Below, one piece after another: positions 10,200 through 19,666 of a stretch of 64,000 nucleotides of DNA. The stretch is taken from the NCBI RefSeq assembly GCF_030463535.1, contig NC_132881.1, positions 2,827,526 through 2,891,525 of the forward strand, read 5' to 3'. A model generated the notes under the pieces. That model was not told where the DNA came from and did no database searches. It was given only the letters and a program-made list of their open reading frames with translations. Origin of the DNA: Salminus brasiliensis. Taxonomy: Eukaryota; Chordata; Actinopteri; Characiformes; Bryconidae. Numbering within the stretch: the stretch's first letter is position 1; every line of letters starts with the position of its first letter. A program made the position numbers and the translations under genes.

Positions 10200-10990
10200 T
10201 CCAATAGCAGAGCAGCACAGACGGAGACCAAGAACCAAGACAAATGTGTTTTATCTTCAAAACTTATTATTAAACATCATCTTGCCATGCAAACAATAAC
10301 CGTAAACTAAAATAATAATTAAAAAAATAATAAAAGAATTAAACAGTTAAAAGTTATAGTCCTGACAGCAGTGTAAAATATAGAACGACTGTTCCCTGAA
10401 ATAAAAAATAAAAAAATAATAAAAGTTACATTAAAAAAAGTTATATAAACCCCCATTCTGTGTGAATTATTTTATCATATCATTTTTTTTATTATATCAT
10501 ACAGAACTGATCAGAGCAAGTCTGTAAAAGTCTTGTATTTCTATTCATTTCTATGTATTTATATGAGGCCACATTCTGCTGAGGGTGTCAATCAACAGGC
10601 AGGTATACAGCAGGTACAACTGGACCAATTGGGCTTGCTGGAATAACGCAGGTAAAGTCCAATTGGGCTCGACCTGACAAGCTTGTCCAATCAGGACGAA
10701 CGTCACTGCTCTAACAGCGTCGCGGCAGCAGGAGCATGTTTCTATTCATTTCTATGTATTTATATGAGGCCGCGATCTGCTGAGGGGGCCGACCAGCAAG
10801 TACGGAGCCTGTGATCGTTTACCATCAGCACCTGCCCACTAGCAAGTCCACAAGGAAGCCCCTGAGAACACCACATTCACGTATTCCTTTAAACCCCCAA
10901 ACAACAGCAAGGGAATCCAGCCCCCCACTGTTACCTCCACTTGCTCGGACCAGGGCTGCCCAATCAGGCTTCTCCTCTTACAAGCTCATC
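10200..10990. other. Downstream flank and likely 3' UTR of snapc1
   Basis: AT-rich sequence follows the snapc1 stop codon on the minus strand. A short module, TCTATTCATTTCTATG followed by TATTTATATGAGGC, occurs twice (about 10540 and 10740). Besides the possible poly(A) signal reported separately, I see nothing else. Confidence 0.4.
10488..10493 (-). terminator. Possible snapc1 poly(A) signal AATAAA
   Basis: TTTATT on the plus strand reads AATAAA on the minus strand, about 500 bases past the stop codon. The region is A/T-rich, so chance matches are likely and no clear GT-rich downstream element stands out. Confidence 0.3.
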
Positions 10991-10993
10991 CAA

Positions 10994-13900
10994 TTAGGCC
11001 TCGTCACCCTCTCTCTCCGAGCTCCACCTGAACCTTCGTCTCTTGGTCTCTGAAAAACAGAAGCGCCGTCAGGACCAAAGACGTACAGCTGGAAGGTGCC
11101 AGATCAAGCCAGGCTGGGCTCCGACTGGTTTACCTTCAGTCTTCTCGTGCTCCGCTGCGGACAGCCGCCATATCCGGGTCACGCCCGCCAGCTCGTCCTT
11201 CTGGTCTCCTATTGGACAGAAGAAGAAGCTGACGGTCAGCAGGACCGGATCATTGGTACAGGTGGGAGGTTAAAAGGTGGGCGGGGCTTGCCTTGGTTTG
11301 GGAAGCGGAGTTTCGTGCGCTCCTTGAGGGACAGGACTTTACTCTTGTAGGTGGAGGATCTCAGCGCGGGCTCCGGTTCTGTGGCTGCTGAGGTCACTTC
11401 CACTTGCCTGTGACGGCGGGACCTAGAAGCCTGACACACAAGTACAGGTCAAGTCAGGAGAACCTGACTTCCTACGTAGGATTTAAGAGATTAGGGAGCC
11501 ACTTACATTTTTCTATAATAGTGTTCTAGATAGTGCTCCAGGGTAGGCAATAGTGATGAGGGGACCATCTGCTTTTCTCCATGTAACAGTGTTCTAGATA
11601 GTGCTCCAATGTAGGGAATAGTGATTAAAGGGCCTTTTCCTTTTCCCTATAATAATGTTCTAGATAGTGCTCCAATGTAGGGAATAGTGATTAAAGGGCC
11701 TTTTCCTTTTCCCTATAATAATGTTCTAGATAGTGCTCCAATGTAGGGAATAGTGATTAAAGGGCCTTTTCCTTTTCCCTATAATGATGTTCTAGATAGT
11801 GCTTCAATGAAGGGAATAGTGATTAGAGAGCCTTTTACTTTTCCCTATAATAGTGTTCTAGATAGTGTTCCAATATAGACAAGAGTGATTAGGGGACCAT
11901 TTGCTTTTCCCCATGTAATGGTGTTCTAGATAGTGCTTTAATATAGGCAATAGTGTTCAGGGTACTATTTACTTTTCCATAGAATAGTATTCTAGATAGT
12001 GCTCCAATGTAGGAACCAGTGATTAGGCAACCATTTACTTTTCCCTATTATAGTGTTCTAGATAGAGAGAACGCTCCAATGCAGGAATAGGTGATTAGTG
12101 GACTTTTTGCTTTTCCCTACTTAGAACGATATTATAGGGAAAAGCACATAGTCCTCTAATCACCTATTCCTGCATTTGAGCACTATCTAGAACACTACTG
12201 TAGGCAATAGTGTTATAGTGCTTAGGGGACGATTTGCTCTTCCCTTTAAGTGTTCTAGATAGTGCTCAGGAACCAGTGATTAGGGAATCATATACTGATA
12301 CTGAAACTATCCACTGGACCTAATTAGGAGATACTGAGGAGATACAAGGGTTCTCCACGACCCTGCATGCGATGTTGTTATTTTGACCCTCAGCACAGTA
12401 AGCAGACGAGGGCGGAACCCTGGCATGTATAAGGCCTAGATAGCAGAATTCACTGCAGTGTTTAGAGCTGCCATGACGTGACTTACCTCCACAGCCTGTC
12501 CATAAGAGCGGGATTTGATGGATTCCAGGAGCCGAGCTCGGCGGGAACTCTGGATGGCAGAAACACTCAGAGTTACACACACACACACACACACACACAA
12601 ACTTAAGTGTTTAACAAATCCCACCTCCTCCTGACTTGAGGTTCCTTCTCCTGCAGCTCGGTCACTCTCAGCACTCTGACTGTCAAACTCCTGCAGAGAA
12701 AGAGACACACACACGGACAAACACATGAGACAGTGACCCCCAGAGCCGTTCATATTAGCCCCACCAATCACTATTCCCTACATATGAGCATTATCTAGAA
12801 CACTATTATAAGGAAAAGATAACTGTCCACTAATCACATTTCCTTCATTGGATAACTATCTAGAACACTTTTATTTATATATATATATAGCAAAACTACT
12901 CTACATTGGAACACTATCTAGAACATCATCATATAGAAAGAGCAAAGAGTTCCATAATCACTACTAACTATATTGGAGCAATATCTGGAACAATATTACA
13001 GGATAAAGTAAATGGCTTCCTAATCATTCATTCCTACATTTCAGCACTATCTAGAACACTATTATATAAAAAAATGGCTAATAAATTGTTATTACCTGCA
13101 TTTGGAATAATATCTAGAACACCATCACCAAGAAAAGCTAATACATTACCTACATAGAAGCACTATCTAGAATGCTATTATAGCAAAATGCAAATGTCCA
13201 ACTAAATCACTACTCTACACTGGAACACTATCTAGAACATTAATAAAGGGTGAGAAAAAAAAACATTGCCCTAAATCACTATTCCGTTCAATGAAGCACT
13301 ATCTAGAACATCATTATACCTGGAACAATATTATAAGGAAAAGTAAATGGCTTCCAAATCACTCATTCCTACATTTGAACACCATCTAGAACACTATTAT
13401 ACCAAATTAAAAATTGCCAGCATTTTTGCTAGCAACAATGTCTAGAACACCCATTCCAGGAAAAGCGAACAGTCCCCTAATCATATTACCTACATAGAAA
13501 ACTATAATAGAGGGAAAAATAGTCCCCTAATCACTACTACCTAGATAGGAGCACTATCTAGAACACTATTGTAGGGAAAAGCAATTAGTCCCCTAATCAC
13601 TATTCCCTACATTGGAGCACTATCTAGAACACTAAACCAGAAAAAAAGCAAATATTTCCCTAATGACTATATTCCTGACATTGGAGCCCTATCTAGAACA
13701 CTGTTATAGCAAAAAGCAAATGGCCTCTTAAATCACTATTTCCTACATTGTAGCACTAGCTAGAACACTGTTGTATGGAACTCCTTTTCTCTATTGCCTA
13801 TAATGGAGCACTATCTAGAACACTGTCATAGGGAAAGGCACTTACAGAGTGGTTCTGCTGCCAGTTGTAGTACGAGACCACAGCGCCACGCAGTTTGGGC

Positions 13901-14006
13901 ACCAGGTTCTGTTTGAGGAGGCTGAGGTCAGGCTGATCTGGCGGAGCTGAAACCGCTCGCTTCAACTTCTCATAGTGCTCGTGCACGTTAGCCACCTCCT
14001 GGAGGT

Positions 14007-14050
<44 letters not shown>

Positions 14051-14231
14051 AGAAAACCATCACCTGAAAATCTCTGAAAGCAGTCCTGACCTGGCGAGCT
14101 GTGTAAGCGTCCCACCTCCAGCATGTCCGTGCTAATGAGCTCCTGAGGACGGGACGGCCGGTCCACGAACATTTCACTCAGCCTCTGACCATCCTTCTGT
14201 TTCCTCTTTGCACTGAAGGACAGCTGCACCC

Positions 14232-14268
<37 letters not shown>

Positions 14269-15733
14269 AGCACATAACAAGACTCCCATCAACACCATTA
14301 TTTTTGGTGGATCACATCCCGGTCATGCTGCAGCAAGCCATCAGCACTAGGGGCCCCAGAGAGAGCACCAATTGGCCTCGCTCTCTTTTGGGTGGGTAGA
14401 CGGCTCATTCTCCCAACATCACTCCAGGGCAATGCTGGCCGGCACTGGCGGCTGCTGCCCGAGGCATCCTATCCGGGCACACGGCGCTTTCCTCTGAGCG
14501 CGTCGGTTGAGGAGGAGGCGTGTGTTGCTCTTCACCCTCCCAGTGTCGGGAGCATTGCACGTGATGGGGGTGAATCTGTATGGCTTGGGTAATTAAATGA
14601 GGTATAGTGTGCAGTGTGTGTCTGCGTCCATCAAAAATCAGAAACGGAGAATGGACCTACTGGGTTGGGCATGGCGGCGAAGTAGAACGCTTTCTCCGAC
14701 AGGAGTTTCTTCAGGATATACACCACGTCATAGTGCTGGGCACTGACTGCATCCTGCTGAAACCTCCTCAAGTCATCCCAGTCCTTCAGAGCCAAGTGAA
14801 TCTACACAAGAGACAAACCAGAGACAGAAGCATCCAGTGAAAGCCGGCGTCGCTCCAAATCCTGGCTACGACAACTTTCCAAGAGACATTAGGTAAGGCG
14901 TGTAAGTGAGGCGTGTCTTTGGGAGGATGCGGTTACCTTCTCTTTCGGAGTGACGAGCTGGGAGTTGTAGAGGCCGTGAAGAAGGTAAAGGCCTCCAACC
15001 CGGATCTGGAAGGTGTACGGTGGGAGGAGGTACGGAGACGCAACAGACAGAGCCAAACGTGTGAAGACTCTCCTCTCGCTGAGCTGGGAAAGACCACTGG
15101 AAAGACACGATTAGGGTTTGTTCAAGTCATAAAAGTCTGGCAGTTTTACACTTCTTCACTTCTCTGTGTTCAGCAGAACATCTCCAGAGTTCTCCTCATG
15201 GAGCCTAGTGTTATTTAGAGTTCTCCTGGGTTGGTAAATCCAGCAGAAACCTGGAGGAACCAAGCTTAGGTCCTCAGACTAGACTGGATTTCTAATAACC
15301 TTCTGTGAGGAAGACGAGGAAGCAGGTTTCTCTACAAATGGGCCTCTGCTCTGTGATGAAGATGGGAGGAGAAGGAGGAGGAGGAGGAGGTGGAGGAGGA
15401 GGAGGAGGAGGAGGAGGGGGAGGAGAAGGAGGAGGAGAAGGAGGAGGAGGAGGAGGAGGAGGAGAAGGAGGAGGAGAAGGAGGGGGAGGAGGAGGAGGAG
15501 GAGGAGAAGGAGGAGGGGAGGAGCTAGCGCTAGTTATTATGTATATTAGGTTAGATAACAGTTTTCCAGCAGTGTAATGGTGAGTGTGAGGAGTCCTCTT
15601 ACTGGAATACGCTGGAGAAGTTCGTCTGTCTCCAGAGTTTGCAGAATTCCTCATAGCGAACCGAGTTCGTGGCCTGAAAGTCGCCCAGGATCTGCTCACA
15701 GTCAGTCCGCAAGGGTCGTCTGTAGGCCTCCAT
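10994..15733 (-). CDS. snapc1: snRNA-activating protein complex subunit 1 (SNAPC1/SNAP43)
   Basis: SNAPC1 is a subunit of SNAPc, the nuclear complex that binds the proximal sequence element of snRNA genes for RNA polymerases II and III. Ten coding exons join in frame: 15603-15733, 14937-15096, 14661-14801, 14116-14223, 13846-13998, 12625-12690, 12487-12549, 11292-11430, 11134-11208 and 10994-11049, giving 363 aa (human about 368). Family hallmarks are TDCEQILGDFQ at the N terminus, LLPPYTFQIRVGGLYLLHGL in exon 2, ALKDWDDLRRFQQDAVSAQH in exon 3, NVHEHYEKLK in exon 5 and ASRSRRHRQV at the start of exon 8. The start has context GGGGATGG. All junctions are GT-AG except intron 8 (GC-AG, 83 bp). 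The tail after exon 8 is the least certain part, although phases agree and it ends in a basic TKRRRF stretch like the human C terminus. Introns 5 and 7 are satellite-filled. Paralogue a or b cannot be decided. Confidence 0.93.
11495..12125. repeat. TTCTAGATAGTGCTCC satellite, forward array, snapc1 intron 7
   Basis: A unit of about 62 bp containing GTTCTAGATAGTGCTCCAAT and CTTTTCCCTATAAT is repeated about ten times, with some neighbouring copies nearly identical around 11590-11780. It occupies most of intron 7 of snapc1. The same unit fills intron 5 on the opposite strand. Confidence 0.92.
12115..12300. repeat. Orientation switch region of the snapc1 satellite
   Basis: Near 12115 the array changes to the inverted unit (TATAGGGAAAAGCAC, then GAGCACTATCTAGAACAC) and returns to the forward unit near 12210-12270. 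The two orientations meet as an inverted pair of about 60 bp on each side. Confidence 0.7.
12576..12600. repeat. (AC)n microsatellite in snapc1 intron 6
   Basis: About 12 AC units inside a 75-bp intron, between the donor at 12624 and the acceptor at 12550. On the transcribed strand it reads (TG)n upstream of the acceptor. Confidence 0.95.
12765..13840. repeat. TTCTAGATAGTGCTCC satellite, inverted array, snapc1 intron 5
   Basis: At least fifteen diverged copies of the same satellite unit appear in the opposite orientation (GAGCACTATCTAGAACACT, then a TATAGGGAAAAGCA-like part). They fill nearly all of intron 5 (12691-13845). Copies are more diverged than those in intron 7. Confidence 0.92.
14011..14046. 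repeat. (AC)n microsatellite in snapc1 intron 4
   Basis: About 18 AC units inside the 117-bp intron 4. On the sense strand (TG)n ends about a dozen bases before the acceptor GGACCTCCAG. Confidence 0.95.
14238..14264. repeat. (AC)n microsatellite in snapc1 intron 3
   Basis: About 13 AC units lie just upstream (sense strand) of the exon 4 acceptor. The rest of intron 3 (14224-14660) shows nothing notable. Confidence 0.95.
15362..15520. repeat. (GGA)n polypurine tract in snapc1 intron 1
   Basis: About 160 bases of almost pure purine with GGA, GGGGGA and GGAGAA units lie on the plus strand, so the snapc1 transcript carries (TCC)n. Open frames across it are low-complexity Gly-Glu or Pro-Ser artefacts. 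The tract could form triplex or G-quadruplex structures. Confidence 0.95.
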
Positions 15734-15960
15734 CCCCGATAAAACGTCTAGAAAACTCTAAAAACGCTTAAAATCTTCGCTGCTAAATAATAAACACGGG
15801 CTCCTGCCTGCGCCAGCATGCTGTTTACGCTGCTGTTCCTTCGGCTGAGAGCCGTGGGAACTCTGAGGCGGTTCCAATGATGCAGCGCCACCTGCTGTCC
15901 CGGGGGTACGGACGCCCATCACGGCCGTCTACGCGGCATCGCGATACGACGCGCTTTTGC
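15734..15960 (-). promoter_or_regulatory. snapc1 promoter and 5' UTR region
   Basis: CpG-containing sequence lies immediately upstream of the snapc1 start codon and ends where the sequence becomes T-rich (after 15957). No TATA box stands out. It contains a CTCF-like motif, listed separately. The transcription start cannot be placed from sequence. Confidence 0.5.
15885..15900 (-). promoter_or_regulatory. CTCF-like motif in the snapc1 promoter
   Basis: The minus strand reads GGACAGCAGGTGGCGC, a close match to the CTCF core CCAGCAGGTGGCGC. It lies about 155 bases upstream of the start codon. Occupancy is not shown. Confidence 0.4.
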
Positions 15961-16200
15961 TTTTTTTGCTTTTTTTTTTTTTTTAAGTAATATTTGTTAT
16001 GATTTCGTCTGTTTTAATTATTATAATGTAATTTGTTTTTTGAAAAATGTAATAAATAAATTATTAAATTATTAATAATATTACATGAATATTTGGACAT
16101 GTTTTCCAATAAGAAGCAACAGCAAGAGATACTTTCAAATAATTAATATTATATATATATATATATATATAGTGATATTCACAACAGCCTATAAGCAGCA
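15960..16200. other. AT-rich spacer with (AT)n tract
   Basis: A T-run, AT-rich sequence and a short (AT)n at about 16150-16170 separate the snapc1 promoter from the large inverted-repeat element. No gene is visible. Confidence 0.6.
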
Positions 16201-17776
16201 TTTCTCCAGCCTGGGGATTGGTCGATTAGATGGCACTCAAAAACTGGTGTGGATTTGTGGGCGGGGCATCTTCTACCTGTATTTCCCCTCTAACAGCAGC
16301 CATGCTTATTACTGCACCTTCACAACCAGCCTGTAAAGAACTGCTCAGGAACACAGCTATCATCACCTCCACCTTCAAGTCTGTTTACACCAGTGATCTA
16401 AACCGGATTAGAGGAGCAGCAGCAGATCTCAGAACATCGTCTTAGAAGAACAGCTCCAGAGGAAGATCAGCAGTGAAACCAGGTGAGTTCCTATCAAAAC
16501 TCTGCTCTTCTCATCACACTGATTTAGAGAAGGATGTGATGTGTGCTCTCCTCTTACAGAAAACTACCAACCATGGCAGGCAAACCCCAAATCTACCTGC
16601 TTTAGCTCCAGATATCAGTGTGTTGATCCTCCTGCTGAAGAGTCTTTCAGCCACTGCTTTCATTCATTTAGAGGAGATCAGCTTCAGCTGTGAGACTGGA
16701 GCTCCACTCGTCTTCAGTCTGCACCAGTGTTGTTCTAGGACTGTCCTCCAGCTGCTGGACACCTGGTGGCCGGTGCTGGTAGTGCAGATGGAGTTGACTG
16801 GTATCTTCTCAGGCTGAGGCTGTGTGTGCTGCTGTTGGTGTTGCTCCACCTGCTTCATTGGACGTATCTCCTCTGTAGAAGTGCTGTCAGGCTTGTTTTG
16901 GGTTGGTTCAGGAAGAACAAGGTTGGGCTTATTGTGAGTTCAGTAATGGACTAAGCGAGCTAGCTTAATCAGACAGTGGTCCAGAGACCCTGTCCGGAAA
17001 GGAAGGTCCTGGACAAGTGGTCAGACACTACTTTACAGGGTGAAGTTTTTAGCCGTTTAGCTCCATTCACCCCCAGTCATTGAGGACTGGCTCGCGGGCT
17101 CCCCCTGGCGTTCTGCAGCCATCTGCTGTCTTCATACAGTCGGACTATGAAGTCTCTCAGAACAAGCAGAGTCTGATTATTACAGTGTTTACTATTTTGC
17201 TGAACTTGGCCAAAAAGGAAGCCATCAATTAAAGCATAAAATGTAAATTTAAAAATAATCTGAATATTGATATTAAACTTTATATAAACACTTTATTAAA
17301 ATGTTAAATATATCGAGAAAGAGGGGAATGTAATCTTAACTGTCAACAGAACGGAAAAAGATTAATATAGACATTTTGTAATTTCATTCCGTTATCTGTG
17401 ACCTTTTTGACCATATTCAGAAAAAATATTCAGATCATAAAAAAATTAAAATATATACAATAAATATTACAAATATATAAAGCTAATAATTATCTTTTAA
17501 GGGAACTCAGTCTAAAAAAATGAGTATATCATGGCAATTTTAATTTAAGGTAAAGAACAAGTGTAACAACTTGTACAACAGTGATGATATGCAAAGATAA
17601 AAATATATATATATATGTATAATATAACTAACATGGTGGTCACTATCAAATCAAGCATAATTTTGTCAGATCACCTGAGACCTGAAACAAGACAGAATGA
17701 ATAAAAAATAAAAATCTAAGTAAAAATGTTACCGAACCCTCATTAATAAAAACAAATAAATAAATAAATAAACAGT

Positions 17777-17780
<4 letters not shown>

Positions 17781-17812
<32 letters not shown>
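17781..17812. repeat. (TTA)n microsatellite
   Basis: About ten TTA units inside the AT-rich, unpaired part of the left arm. Confidence 0.95.
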
Positions 17813-17813
<1 letters not shown>

Positions 17814-18082
17814 GTCATTTTTATCGTAACTTTCAATTTTGGGGCATTTGTATTGGTTTATCTATCATGACAATATTGATTCTGTGTAAAGAACAAGTGC
17901 CAGATTCAAGGTTTTTGCGCAACAGCTATGATAAAGTGCTGAGATATATATATATATATATAATATTATTTTTTTTAAGGAAACAAGGCTATCTAACAGA
18001 TATTTGGGAAATTTATAAATGGAAGTGTTCAGCTGGTGTGCACTGTAACAGATGAGGATATGGCTATGAGAGAGTGTAAAAT

Positions 18083-18390
18083 GCAGCTGTGGCTCAGCGC
18101 TTAGAGCGCTGGGATATCGATAACAGGGTTGTGGGTTCGATTCCTGGGCTCGGGAAACTGCCACTGTTGGGCCCTTGAGCAAGGCCCTTTACCCTCTCTG
18201 CTCCCCGGGCGCTGGACTTGACTGCCCACCGCTCTGGGTGTGTGTGTGTACTCACTGCCCCTAACACGTGTGTGTGTGTGAGTGTGTGTTCACTACCAGA
18301 TGGGTTAAATGCGGAGGACACATTTCACTGTACAGTCCACACTGTACAGTGACGAATACGTGCACCTTTATCCTTTATCCTTATCCTATT
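18083..18390 (+). mobile_element. tRNA-derived SINE
   Basis: The head is tRNA-like with A-box-type TGGCTCAGCGCTTAGAGCG and B-box-type GGTTCGATTCC. It is followed by the body module CCCTTGAGCAAGGCCC, a (TG)n stretch, CACTGTACAGTCCACACTG and a TTTATCC-type simple tail. The head has the RNA polymerase III promoter boxes expected of SINEs. It is not called as a tRNA because it does not fold into a full cloverleaf with an acceptor stem. A partner copy sits at the mirrored place in the right arm. Confidence 0.8.
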
Positions 18391-19666
18391 CATAAATAAT
18401 AATAATAATAAATAAAAATGATTAGCATAGAACATAGAAAGTCCAGTGTATATATATATAAATATATATAAATGCGCCCTTGATTGGATCACTAAGGTTC
18501 TTCGCTCTCTTCCTCACAGAATGAAGTCCCGTAGGTGTCTGGGGTGGTAGAGGCGCTGACAGGCCTTCTTTGCCAGGATGTTGATGTGGCAGGGGCATGA
18601 CAGATCCTGCGAGACTCCAAGGTAGGCCTACCTGATAATTACATTAGCACATTCAAACAATACATGGACACGACCTCATTATTGCTCTTGATAAAGCCTC
18701 TGAGCGGCCAGGGACGTATTCTCCTAATAGACTGTAGGGGCTGCAGTCGAGGGTCTTGACCACCAGAGGTCTCCACAGAAAGTCAGCCCATGTGATCTTA
18801 GAGTTCCCACGTTGTTTCTACCAGGGCTAATGCTACCATATGAGCTAATTTCACTTCATTCCCCAGCATAGAGTCTCACACACACACACACAGCTAGATA
18901 CCTACAGTCCCTTCTGACATATTAATTAAAGTGTGGTCAAGTCCGTTCATCGTTTGTCTGATCTCTGTTTTAAAAGTCTGAATGTTTTCTCTCCTAAACT
19001 GTTTCAGGTCGTGACCCCGAGCTGACGATGTCCAGAGAACCACATCACGCTTCCTTCAGTCCACTGAGACCCTGCAGTGGAACCAGTGTCCAAACCAACA
19101 GACCACCTTTCCCACACCGTCCTGACCGACCCTCTGCTTTCTGGACTCTCCTTGGTCCCTTCCTGCAGTGTGTGGGTCAGTGCTGAAGATGCAGAGACTG
19201 AAAGACTGTAGAGAAAGTGTGTGTGTGACTGAACTGCTGATCTAACAGCTCAGAGTGGGAGAGTCCTCCTTTCAGCTTTCCAGTCCTCCTAAAGTGTGGA
19301 GAGCAGCTGGAGGTGGACTTTCAGCTCTCAGCCTGTGAGTCCTCCAGTCAGGAGCATCTCCACCGCAGATCCGGTGATGAGCTGCTGAGCCTCAGCTCTC
19401 CTCCATCTGACACTGCTTTTACTGAGAGAGGAGGGAGGAGGAGGAGGAGGAGGAGGGGTAGAGAGATTTGTTAACAGATTCCCAGAAGTCCTAGAGTGCT
19501 AATTTGCATATTTATATGTAATTAACCAATCAGGAGCAGCCAAGGTCAATGAGGCTTTAAATACCCTGCGATGTGACTAGTGTTCTCGATGATGGTGAGG
19601 ACCAAAAATAAGGGTTTTCTCCACCGCGGACGAGAAGACTAGTTCAGCAGAATAAGTAAAAATCAG

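Noticed and set aside
15292-15699. Pro-rich minus-strand and Gly/Glu-rich plus-strand frames
   Set aside because: They translate the (GGA)n tract in snapc1 intron 1. Only 15603-15733 on the minus strand, in another frame, is a real exon.
18083-18160. tRNA gene
   Set aside because: Has A- and B-box-like sequence but sits at the head of a SINE body with further copies in the window, and lacks a proper acceptor stem.
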